Of a stretch of DNA of 64,000 bases, positions 53,692 to 60,658 are shown piece after piece (the first letter of the stretch is position 1; each line of letters starts with the position of its first letter). A program made the translations under genes and the position numbers. The notes beneath the pieces were generated by a model. The model had not been told where the DNA came from, searched no databases, and saw nothing but the letters and a program-made list of their open reading frames with translations. The DNA comes from Nonomuraea spiralis (GTDB lineage: Bacteria > Actinomycetota > Actinomycetes > Streptosporangiales > Streptosporangiaceae), in assembly GCF_014648435.1 (NCBI RefSeq), contig NZ_BMRC01000007.1, positions 124,001-188,000 of the forward strand, given 5' to 3'.

Positions 53692-55183
53692 AGAAGGTGC
53701 CCGTCCACCGCAACCGCTGCCAGGTCTGCTCCCACGGCAGGCGCGGCCCCCGGCACACCAGCAGCTCCTTGCCCTCCTCGAAGTGCGGGACGTCGAAGGT
53801 GAGCCGCCCGCGCGCCTCGCACCGGTCGAACAGCGCCGAGAACGACGCCCGGTCCACCCCGACCGCGACGACCACGTCCACGTCGTCGGCCGGACGCCCG
53901 AAGTCGGCGTAGGAGTTCTGGGCGCTGTAGGTCCTGGGCAGCCCGTACGCGCCGCCGTACCGGGCCAGGGCCCCGGCCTCGCCGTAGTTCTGGGCGTACA
54001 CGACGGCCCGCCGCCGTTCGTCCGCAGGCAGCGCGCGGTGGACGGCGGACACCTGCGCGGCCAGGTCCGGCCAGCCGGTCTCCCCGAACTGCTCCTCGCC
54101 GAGCACGGCCAGCACCGGGTTGCCGGCGTACGTCGCGATGGACAGGACCGGCAGCACCATGAGCGCCGCGAGCACCCCGTTGAGCACCGCCGCCGCCCCC
54201 AGCCACAGGCGGCGGCCGAGCGTCGCAGCCCGCACGCACCCGGCCGCCACCAGCACGGTCAGCAGCCCCTCGGTGTAGCGGGGCTCGGCCCCGAGCAGCA
54301 TCAGCAGCGGCGCCACGACGAGGTACGCCGCCGCCACCAGCCGGTACGGCCGCCACTCGGCCCGCCGGAGCAGGGCCACCAGCCCGATCACCCAGACCGG
54401 CGTGAGGAAGGGCCCGATCATGAGCACCTGACCCACCAGGAAGTTGACGGCGCCCGCCGGCCCGGCCGACATCTCACCGGCCATCGTGAACTGCGGCCAG
54501 CCGTGCGCGGCCTGCCAGACGAGTCCGGGCGAGGCGATCAGCAGCGCGACCCCGGCGCCGCCCAGGAGCCACCCACTGCGCAGCACGCGCCGCGGCCCGG
54601 CGACGAGCAGCCCCGCCGCGAGGGCCACGACCAGCAGCACGACCAGGTACTTGGCCAGCAGCCCCACGCCGACGACCGCGCCCACGGCGAGCCACAGCCG
54701 CTCGTCGCCGGTCCGCAGGACGCGGATCACCAGCCAGCACGCCGTGATCCACACCAGGTGGTCGACGGCGGTCGGGTGCAGCACGTGCCCGGCGGCGAGC
54801 GTGGCCAGCGTGGCGGCGCAGACGCACGCGGTCAGCACCTGGAGCCGGCGTCCCGCGCCGAGTTCGCCTGCGATCAGCCCGGTGACCAGCACCGACACGG
54901 CGGTCAGCAGCGCCGGCACGACCCGGATCGCGGTCAGCGAGTCGCCGAACAGCACGATCTGCAGCCGGGCCAGCAGGGGGACGAGCAGCGGCTGGTCGAC
55001 GTACCCCCACGCGAGGTGCTCGCCGGCGACCCGGAAATAGAGCTCGTCGACGTAGTAGCCGGGGCCGCCGGCGAACGCCAGAAAAACCACGACGACGGCG
55101 ACGGTGACCACGGAAAGACCGATGACGGCCCTTTCCGGAGATGTTTCCGCCCGTGGCGGAGCAATAGCTGCGACGGTGTCCAC
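53690..55183 (-). CDS. GT39/PMT-type membrane glycosyltransferase (candidate peptide mannosyltransferase)
   Basis: The protein has 497 residues with about ten to eleven membrane segments in the first 380 and a soluble C-terminal part. The first outside loop contains GYYVDELYFRVAGEHLAWG, with the D-E pair typical of lipid-phosphate-sugar-dependent ArnT/PMT enzymes. In the mannopeptimycin cluster several such polyprenyl-phosphomannose-dependent enzymes glycosylate the peptide, so a similar job is plausible for a hexapeptide from this cluster. The start is GTG 55183 with GGAAGGGG; the open frame extends far upstream but without similarity. It is divergent from mppP over 201 bases. Many actinomycetes carry housekeeping relatives, so the link to the product is inference. 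Confidence 0.75.
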   Translation of the reverse strand: MDTVAAIAPPRAETSPERAVIGLSVVTVAVVVVFLAFAGGPGYYVDELYFRVAGEHLAWGYVDQPLLVPLLARLQIVLFGDSLTAIRVVPALLTAVSVLVTGLIAGELGAGRRLQVLTACVCAATLATLAAGHVLHPTAVDHLVWITACWLVIRVLRTGDERLWLAVGAVVGVGLLAKYLVVLLVVALAAGLLVAGPRRVLRSGWLLGGAGVALLIASPGLVWQAAHGWPQFTMAGEMSAGPAGAVNFLVGQVLMIGPFLTPVWVIGLVALLRRAEWRPYRLVAAAYLVVAPLLMLLGAEPRYTEGLLTVLVAAGCVRAATLGRRLWLGAAAVLNGVLAALMVLPVLSIATYAGNPVLAVLGEEQFGETGWPDLAAQVSAVHRALPADERRRAVVYAQNYGEAGALARYGGAYGLPRTYSAQNSYADFGRPADDVDVVVAVGVDRASFSALFDRCEARGRLTFDVPHFEEGKELLVCRGPRLPWEQTWQRLRWTGTF

Positions 55184-55311
55184 GAAAACCCCTTCCAGCG
55201 TTTGTGGAGGTGTAACCGCTGGTCGCAGCCTTCCACCGAGTCGATGAAGACACAACAGAATTGACTCGTCCGGAAAACACACAGCTCGTCGGCGGAGTCC
55301 TTCGCCATGCA

Positions 55312-55340
55312 TTGACGGAAACGAATTGCGCGACTTATTT
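55312..55340 (+). promoter_or_regulatory. candidate promoter for the mppP-mppQR operon
   Basis: TTGACG (55312-55317), a 17-base spacer and TTATTT (55335-55340) lie 45 bases before the mppP start. The surroundings are the most AT-rich part of this gap. The spacing is ideal for the main sigma factor; the -10 hexamer is moderate. Confidence 0.45.
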
Positions 55341-55384
55341 TGCGTCCGGGTATCCCACTCCAAAACGCACGTGAGGTGAATGTG

Positions 55385-56509
55385 ATGCAGGAACTCCAGG
55401 CGATCAATCTCACCGAATTCGAATGTCTGGCGCTGAACAGCCCGCTGAACCTCGCCGACGGGCACGCCCGGCAGGCGCTCACCGCGAGCCAGGCGCGGAT
55501 CATCGACGACCTGCCCAACCTGTTCGCCAAGGCCGCCGCGCGGGCTCCCGAGGAGGTGGAGCTCGACGCCTGCCGCGCGTACCTGGGCCTGCTCGGCCAG
55601 CACAGCCACCCGGTCGGCGAGAGCCGCGTGTTCGCCTGCTACTCCTCCTCGGTGGCCATGGAGATCTTCGCCAGGGCCCTGGCCCAGAAGGGCGACGCGG
55701 TCGCGCTGATCCACCCGACGTTCGACAACATCCCCGACATCCTGCGCGGCGTGGGCCTGAACCTGCTGCCCCTGGAGGAGGACGTCCTGCACGGCGGCGA
55801 CCTGCCCCGCGCCCTGCTCGACGCGGTGAGCTGCGTCTTCGTCACCACGCCCAACAACCCCACCGGCCGCGTGGTGACGGAGGAACGGCTGCGCGCCCTG
55901 GCCGCCCAGTGCGCCGAGCACGACGTCGTCCTGACGCTGGACACCTCCTTCCGCGGCTTCGACACCCGGGCCCACTTCGACCACTACCGGGTGCTGGAGG
56001 ACAGCGGCTGCCGCTGGGTCGTCATCGAGGACACCGGCAAGCTGTGGCCCACGCTGGAGCTGAAGATCGGCTGGCTGGTGACCTCGGCCGAGCCGGGCCT
56101 GCCGGTCGCCAAGGTCTACTCCGACATCCTGCTCGGCGCCTCGCCGCTCGTACTGGCGCTGGTGCAGCGCTTCGCCGAGGACGCCGCCGACGGCGGCCTG
56201 CCCGACCTGCACCGCTTCATCGCCGGCAACCGCGTGCTGGTGCGGCGCTCGCTCGCCGGCCTGCCGGACGTCGACTTCCCCGACCCCGGCAGCCGGGCCA
56301 GCGTCGAACGGGTCCGACTCGGGCGGCGTTCGTCGCTGGAGGTGTGGTCGGCGCTGCGCGAGCACAACGTGTACATGTTGCCCTGCCAGAAGTTCCACTG
56401 GGCCGACCCGTCCGAGGGCGACCACATGCTCCGCGTGGCGCTCGCCCGGCCGGCCGCCTCGCTCGACGAGGCGACCCGGGCCCTCCGCCTCGTCCTGTCC
56501 TCCCGATGA
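55385..56509 (+). CDS. mppP: PLP-dependent L-arginine oxidase/hydroxylase MppP (enduracididine biosynthesis)
   Basis: The protein has 374 residues, close to known MppP. The fold type I aminotransferase features are TPNNPTGR (155-162), Asp186 in TLDTSFRGFD and the PLP lysine Lys219 in IEDTGKLWPTLELK. The N-terminus FECLALNSPLNLADGHARQ and the EDTGKLWP region match MppP as I remember it, distinguishing it from plain transaminases. MppP uses PLP and O2 to turn L-Arg into 4-hydroxy-2-oxo-5-guanidinovalerate, the first committed step to enduracididine. ATG 55385 follows GAGGTGA. Its stop overlaps the MppQR start (ATGA). It supports a cyclic guanidine residue in the product. Confidence 0.9.
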   Translation: MQELQAINLTEFECLALNSPLNLADGHARQALTASQARIIDDLPNLFAKAAARAPEEVELDACRAYLGLLGQHSHPVGESRVFACYSSSVAMEIFARALAQKGDAVALIHPTFDNIPDILRGVGLNLLPLEEDVLHGGDLPRALLDAVSCVFVTTPNNPTGRVVTEERLRALAAQCAEHDVVLTLDTSFRGFDTRAHFDHYRVLEDSGCRWVVIEDTGKLWPTLELKIGWLVTSAEPGLPVAKVYSDILLGASPLVLALVQRFAEDAADGGLPDLHRFIAGNRVLVRRSLAGLPDVDFPDPGSRASVERVRLGRRSSLEVWSALREHNVYMLPCQKFHWADPSEGDHMLRVALARPAASLDEATRALRLVLSSR

Positions 56510-58620
56510 ACCCCACCCCCGCCCTGTCCCCGGTGCGGGGGCGGGCCGGGCCCGGGTCGCACGCGCTGCGGTGGGAGCCGGGCGTCGTGCAGTCGGTGGC
56601 GCCGTCCGGCACGACCGACCTCGGCCCCGGCTACCTCGGCCCCGGCCTGCTGCCCGTGGACCTGCTGGCGGAGGCGTACGCCGAGGCCATGACCGGGTAC
56701 GGCGCGGCCGCCCTGGCCTACGGCGACGACTGCGGCGCCCTCCCCCTGCGCACGTCACTCGCCGCCCGCTCGAACGCATCGTGCGGTCCGGACGCGTGCG
56801 GGCCGGACGGTGTGGTGGTCACCGCGGGCACCTCGCAGGCGCTTCACCTGCTCGCCACCGCCCTGGCCCGCCCGGGGGACGCGGTGCTCGTCGAGCAGTC
56901 CTGCTACGACCTGGGCAGGCTCATCCTCACCGACTGCGGCCTGCGGCCGTACGGGGTGCCCGGCGACGCCTCGGGCATGGACCCGCGCGCCCTCGACGCC
57001 GCCCTGACCCGCACCCGCCCGGCCTTCGTCTACCTCAACCCCACCTTCCACAACCCGACCGGCCGCGTCATGCCCCTGGCCCGCCGCCGCGAGCTGCTGG
57101 CCATCGCCCGCCGCCACGCGACGACCGTCGTCGAGGACGACGCCTACGCCGACCTGCGCCTCGACGGCGACACCGGGCCCCCCGCCCTGGCCGCCCTGGA
57201 CGGGCACCGGGGGGTGATCAGGCTGGGGACGTTCTCCAAGTCCCTGGCCCCCGGGCTGCGCCTGGGCTGGCTGACGGCCGAGCCCGCCGTGGCCGACCGG
57301 CTGGCCGCCCACGGCGTGTTCCAGAGCGGCGGCTGCCCGAACCACACCACCTCGCTCGCCGTGAGCACCCTGCTGGAGCGGGGCCGCTACGACCAGCACC
57401 TGACCTGGCTGCGCGAACGGCTGCGCGAACGGCGCGACGCGCTGGTGGACGTCCTGGCGGCGCGGCTGGACGACGGTTTCGTCCTCGAGCGGCCCGCCGG
57501 CGGCCTGTTCGTGTGGGTGCGCGCCGACCGCCGCGAAGCCGCCCTGGTCGCCGCGGCCCGGCGCGCGGGGGTCCTGGTCGCCGCCGGGTCCCGCTTCACC
57601 CCCGACCCCGTCCCCGGTCCGGCGGCTCGCGGCGGCGGGGTGGCGGGCGCCGTGCGGCTCGCGTACGGCCTCAACGAGCCGGACGAGCTGGCCGCGGCCG
57701 CGGAACGACTGGCGGCGGCCTGGAACCCGATCCCCCGCGAGACCCCGATCCCCCCCTGCCCCCGAAGGACCCACCACATGACCGCCCCCACCCACACCCC
57801 CACCGACGCCGCCCCCACCCCCACCGCCCGTACCGCGTCCCCGCACGGCTACACGCTCCCTCTCTCGCCCTCGGGGCGTTCGGCGATGGTCACGCCGCCG
57901 CCCTGGCACTTCTCCGGCGACGTCGTCATGGCCGACTACCGCGTGGACCCCGAGGCCGCCGCCCGCTTCCTGCCTCCGGAGCTGACCCTCGGCCCCGACC
58001 CGGGAGCCGCCGCCGCGGTCTTCGCCGAGTGGCAGTGGTGCTCCGACGACGGCGCCGAACTGGCCGACCCCGCCCGCTGCCGGTTCGCCGAGTTCCTGAT
58101 CCTGCTCGCCTGCGAGTACCGCGGCCGCCCCCTGGCCCGCTGCCCGTACGCCTGGGTGGACGAGCCGGTGCCCCTGGTACGCGGCTGGATCCAGGGCATG
58201 CCCAAGCAGTTCGGCCAGGTGCACCAGATCAGGCCGGCCCAGGTCGGGAAGGCGGGGCCCAGACTCGCCCCCGGAGGCCGCTTCGACGCCGCGCTGTCGG
58301 CGGGCGGCAGGCGGGTCGCCGAGGCGGCCGTGACCGTCGAGGGCCGCGCCGACGGGCCGCCGTTCCTGCACACCGTCCCGCTCGTGCACACGCGGCTGTT
58401 CCCGGCCTGGCTACCGGGGGAGGAGCCGGTGACGCGGCTGGTGACCTCGGAGGTGAGCGACGTGGAGTTCTCCGAGATCTGGACGGGACGGGCCGAGCTG
58501 CGCTTCCCCGACCTGCCGGACGCCGATCTCGCCGGACTGGCGCCGGTCGAGGTGGGACGGGGGTACGTGTTCTCGTACGCGGAGACGCTGCAGCACGGCC
58601 GGGAATTGGAGCCCGCATAA
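56506..58620 (+). CDS. mppQR: fused MppQ aminotransferase - MppR acetoacetate-decarboxylase-like enzyme
   Basis: The protein has 704 residues. Residues 1-412 form a fold type I aminotransferase with AGTSQAL, NPTFHNPTGR, DDAYADLR and the PLP lysine Lys245 in GTFSKSLAPGLRLGW, corresponding to MppQ. A Pro/Thr-rich linker runs over about 412-455. Residues 456-704 match the acetoacetate decarboxylase superfamily as in MppR, with Lys567 in QGMPKQFGQVHQ the candidate Schiff-base residue. MppR dehydrates and cyclises the hydroxy-keto acid; MppQ transaminates to L-enduracididine. In the clusters I know these are separate genes. The frame is continuous with no stop; Met425 might be an internal start but has no good ribosome binding site. 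It is coupled to mppP by ATGA. Confidence 0.85.
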   Translation: MNPTPALSPVRGRAGPGSHALRWEPGVVQSVAPSGTTDLGPGYLGPGLLPVDLLAEAYAEAMTGYGAAALAYGDDCGALPLRTSLAARSNASCGPDACGPDGVVVTAGTSQALHLLATALARPGDAVLVEQSCYDLGRLILTDCGLRPYGVPGDASGMDPRALDAALTRTRPAFVYLNPTFHNPTGRVMPLARRRELLAIARRHATTVVEDDAYADLRLDGDTGPPALAALDGHRGVIRLGTFSKSLAPGLRLGWLTAEPAVADRLAAHGVFQSGGCPNHTTSLAVSTLLERGRYDQHLTWLRERLRERRDALVDVLAARLDDGFVLERPAGGLFVWVRADRREAALVAAARRAGVLVAAGSRFTPDPVPGPAARGGGVAGAVRLAYGLNEPDELAAAAERLAAAWNPIPRETPIPPCPRRTHHMTAPTHTPTDAAPTPTARTASPHGYTLPLSPSGRSAMVTPPPWHFSGDVVMADYRVDPEAAARFLPPELTLGPDPGAAAAVFAEWQWCSDDGAELADPARCRFAEFLILLACEYRGRPLARCPYAWVDEPVPLVRGWIQGMPKQFGQVHQIRPAQVGKAGPRLAPGGRFDAALSAGGRRVAEAAVTVEGRADGPPFLHTVPLVHTRLFPAWLPGEEPVTRLVTSEVSDVEFSEIWTGRAELRFPDLPDADLAGLAPVEVGRGYVFSYAETLQHGRELEPA

Positions 58621-58648
58621 CTGTCGTTAACGGAACGCCATTCGGTCG

Positions 58649-58677
58649 TCAACTGAAGTTAATTCCTCTGGTATGCT
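58649..58677 (+). promoter_or_regulatory. candidate promoter for the XRE regulator
   Basis: TCAACT and TATGCT are separated by exactly 17 bases. An AACT-GA-AGTT dyad (58651-58660) overlaps the -35 and spacer and could be an autoregulatory site. Transcription from here would exclude ATG 58673 and favour ATG 58733 as start. Confidence 0.45.
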
Positions 58678-58732
58678 GGCGGCAGCATCCCCTTCTCCCC
58701 CCAGCCGCCTCCGTCCATCCGGCAGAGGAAGT

Positions 58733-59182
58733 ATGCCCGACACCCCACCCGAGGGACGCCGCACGCTGGCGTCGAAGCTGGACCACCTGTTCCGCACGGT
58801 CCATCCGCGAGAGGGCGGCGAATACAGTTTCGAGGACGTCGCCGACGCGCTGCGGGCGGCGGGCGGGCCCACCATCTCGGGCACGTACATCTGGCAGCTC
58901 CGCAAGGGGTTGCGCGACAACCCCACCAAGCGCCACCTCGAAGCGCTCGCGGGATTCTTCGGCGTCCCGCCCGCCTACTTCTTCGACGACGAGGCGGCCG
59001 AGCGCATCGACGCCGAGTTGTCGCTGCTCGCCGCCATGCGCGACGCCTCCGTACGCGGCATTGCGCTGCGCGCGGCCGGCCTCTCGCCCAAGTCCCTGAC
59101 CGCGATCAGGGAGATGATCGAGCGCGTACGCGAGCTCGAAGGGCTGCCCAACGCGGCCGAGGGTGACGCCGCCGAAGGGTGA
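58733..59182 (+). CDS. XRE-family regulator, EspR-like
   Basis: The protein has 149 residues. An N-terminal Lambda-repressor-like helix-turn-helix (about 10-75) reads YSFEDVADALRAAGG, then SGTYIWQLRKGLRDNPTKRHLEALAGFFGVPPAYFF. A helical C-terminal dimerisation part follows. This is the EspR-like type that in actinobacteria normally stands directly before an ImmA/IrrE-like gene; here such a gene lies 24 kb away at 34255. ATG 58733 follows AGAGGAA. It sits between mppQR and the cysteine-repeat unit on the same strand and could control either. The target is unknown. Confidence 0.75.
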   Translation: MPDTPPEGRRTLASKLDHLFRTVHPREGGEYSFEDVADALRAAGGPTISGTYIWQLRKGLRDNPTKRHLEALAGFFGVPPAYFFDDEAAERIDAELSLLAAMRDASVRGIALRAAGLSPKSLTAIREMIERVRELEGLPNAAEGDAAEG

Positions 59183-59233
59183 CCCCAGCGGGACCTTTGG
59201 CGGCGTACCGGGCAAACCATGACCGAATGGCAG

Positions 59234-59263
59234 TTGTCCTGTCCTGGTTTGTACTCGAATACT
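59234..59263 (+). promoter_or_regulatory. weak candidate promoter of the cysteine-repeat unit
   Basis: TTGTCC and AATACT lie 18 bases apart, 26 bases before the start at 59289. TACTCG occurs twice over the -10 (59253 and 59260). This suggests the three-gene unit can be transcribed apart from the XRE gene. Confidence 0.3.
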
Positions 59264-59288
59264 CGGTTTCAGGGAGAGGGGGACCGAG

Positions 59289-59912
59289 ATGTTCACCTGT
59301 CAGATGCTTGCTGCCACCTTCACGCCGGTCAGCGGCGCGGACCTCCCCCCGCGCGCCCAGGAGTGCGACGACCCGTCCTGCCCGGAGAACACCTGCCCGG
59401 ACGGCACCTGCCCGCAGAACACCTGCCCCGGGAACACCTGCCCGGAGGGCACCTGCCCCGACGGTACGCAGTGCGAGGACTTCACCTGCCCTTCGGAGAC
59501 CTGCGCCGACTCCGGCTGCCACGACGCCAGCTTCTGCGAGGGCGACACCTGCGGGGGCCTGCTGACCTGCCCGGGGACGACCTGCCCCGGCGGCGACTCG
59601 TGCGAGTCCGCCACCTGCGGCGGCGGCCCGTCCTGCGACATGGCGAGCTGCCACGGCGACAGCTGCGGCAACACCGACTGCATCGGCGTCACCGACCCCG
59701 GTCCGGGCTGCGTCGCGGGCGGCACGTGCGCCAACACGGGGGAGTGCCTCAACACCAACGGGTGTGACAACACGTTCCTGTGCGTCGACACCGCCAAGTG
59801 CGTCAACACCGAGCCGATCTTCGTGACCTCGGAGGGCGACAGCCTGACCTGCGACGTGAACCTCCGAGCGCTGCACGAGCGCATCGACGCCCTGCTCGCG
59901 GTGCCCTCCTGA
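59289..59912 (+). CDS. cysteine-repeat protein, putative substrate/precursor of the downstream enzymes
   Basis: The protein has 207 residues, 29 of them Cys. From Cys26 to Cys56 a Cys falls every fifth residue (T-C-P-x-x units). Spacing then alternates five and six to Cys131, and from Cys141 to Cys171 it is exactly six (C-x-N/D-T-x-x units). Thr or Ser commonly precedes Cys. The last 25 residues lose cysteines (only Cys188) and form a likely amphipathic helix (LRALHERIDALL). There is no signal peptide and no metal-site pattern such as CxxC clusters. ATG 59289 follows GGGAGAGGGGG, a very strong ribosome binding site. The stop overlaps the next start. I recognise no family. A modified peptide substrate is the inference from its neighbours; metal storage or disulfide scaffold are alternatives. 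Confidence 0.75.
   Translation: MFTCQMLAATFTPVSGADLPPRAQECDDPSCPENTCPDGTCPQNTCPGNTCPEGTCPDGTQCEDFTCPSETCADSGCHDASFCEGDTCGGLLTCPGTTCPGGDSCESATCGGGPSCDMASCHGDSCGNTDCIGVTDPGPGCVAGGTCANTGECLNTNGCDNTFLCVDTAKCVNTEPIFVTSEGDSLTCDVNLRALHERIDALLAVPS
59364..59468 (+). repeat. seven 15-base coding repeats (T-C-P-x-x pentapeptides)
   Basis: Each 15-base unit encodes one five-residue step with Cys at the same position, most as Thr-Cys-Pro. A second array at about 59709-59816 has six 18-base units with Cys at every sixth residue. The two arrays lie in one gene, so the period was changed or arose separately. Confidence 0.75.
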
Positions 59913-60658
59913 TGGACGCCCGACCGCTCGGCCACGTCTCGCGGGATGCGCTCCTGACCGCGGCGGCCATCGCGCCCGGCGGCGACAGCGAGGCCACGGC
60001 CGGATACCTGTATCACGCCAACTGGCTCCCGGTGACGCCCGCCTGGCTCGCCCGCTTCCCCGACGAGGACGCCGTGACCCGGTACGTCGTCGGCGAACGC
60101 GCCGCGCGCGTCCTGGACAGCCGCTGGCTGCGCTCCCAGGACGCGAGCTGGAACCACTGGCGGGCGGTCCGCCGCGGCCGGCTCGCCGGGCCGTACAAGG
60201 TGTACGTCAGCGTGCTGCCCGGGGCGCTGCCCGCGGCGTTCGAACGCTGCGTGCACGTGCTGGCCGACCACCGCGCGCACAGCTTCAAGCTGGCCCGGCA
60301 CCCGCGCGGCCTGCCGCGCCCCGACCGCTTCGTGATCTACTGCGCGACCCGCGAGGAGACCCGGGAGCTGGCGGCGGCGCTGGCCGGGGCGCTGGCCGGG
60401 CAGCCGGCCCAGGGCGTGCCGTTCACGCACGCCCCGCGCCACCCGGCGGTGTCGTGGGCCTGCGACCCGCCGCCCGACGCGGCCGGTTACGGGCCGAGCT
60501 GGCGCAAGTGGGTGACCCGCAAGCTGGCCGCCCACCTGCACGCCTCCGACGCGCCCGACGCCGGGGGAAGGGCCGAGTACGCCTGCCTCCGGCTGCGCGA
60601 GGACGGCGTGGACACCGGCACCTGGTCGCCGGGGCCCGGCCTGTGGAGCCTCGGATGA
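59912..60658 (+). CDS. HopA1-like protein (putative phospho-Ser/Thr lyase)
   Basis: The protein has 248 residues. The central part follows the HopA1 family pattern: KVYVSVLPGALPAAFERCVHVL, then F-K-L, R-P-D-R-F-V-I-Y, then GVPFTH and a final DPP...SWRKW block corresponding to the family's SFG-x-H-R region. HopA1-like proteins take part in dehydration steps in thioamitide and class V lanthipeptide pathways. The first 90 residues (with LYHANWLPVTPAWLARFPDED) are less typical. It starts one base inside the stop of the cysteine-repeat gene (TGATG) and overlaps the kinase/LanC gene by four bases, so all three are coupled. Family assignment is by pattern only and should be tested. Confidence 0.6.
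   Translation: MDARPLGHVSRDALLTAAAIAPGGDSEATAGYLYHANWLPVTPAWLARFPDEDAVTRYVVGERAARVLDSRWLRSQDASWNHWRAVRRGRLAGPYKVYVSVLPGALPAAFERCVHVLADHRAHSFKLARHPRGLPRPDRFVIYCATREETRELAAALAGALAGQPAQGVPFTHAPRHPAVSWACDPPPDAAGYGPSWRKWVTRKLAAHLHASDAPDAGGRAEYACLRLREDGVDTGTWSPGPGLWSLG

Noticed and set aside
55184..56779. Extension of the GT39 frame upstream to a 1,029-residue protein
   Set aside because: The added part overlaps mppP in antisense and has no similarity to the family. GTG 55183 with GGAAGGGG gives the normal N-terminus.
57720..57800. A possible frameshift or missing stop making an artificial MppQ-MppR fusion
   Set aside because: The frame is continuous over the Pro/Thr-rich linker, codon use does not change, and Met425 has no suitable ribosome binding site. 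A base error cannot be excluded without reads, so it is kept as a finding and not annotated as two genes.
59364..59468. Metallothionein or ferredoxin interpretation of the cysteine-repeat protein
   Set aside because: There are no C-x-C or C-x-x-C clusters; Cys spacing is uniformly five or six residues, and the genetic context is modification enzymes. Not strictly excluded.
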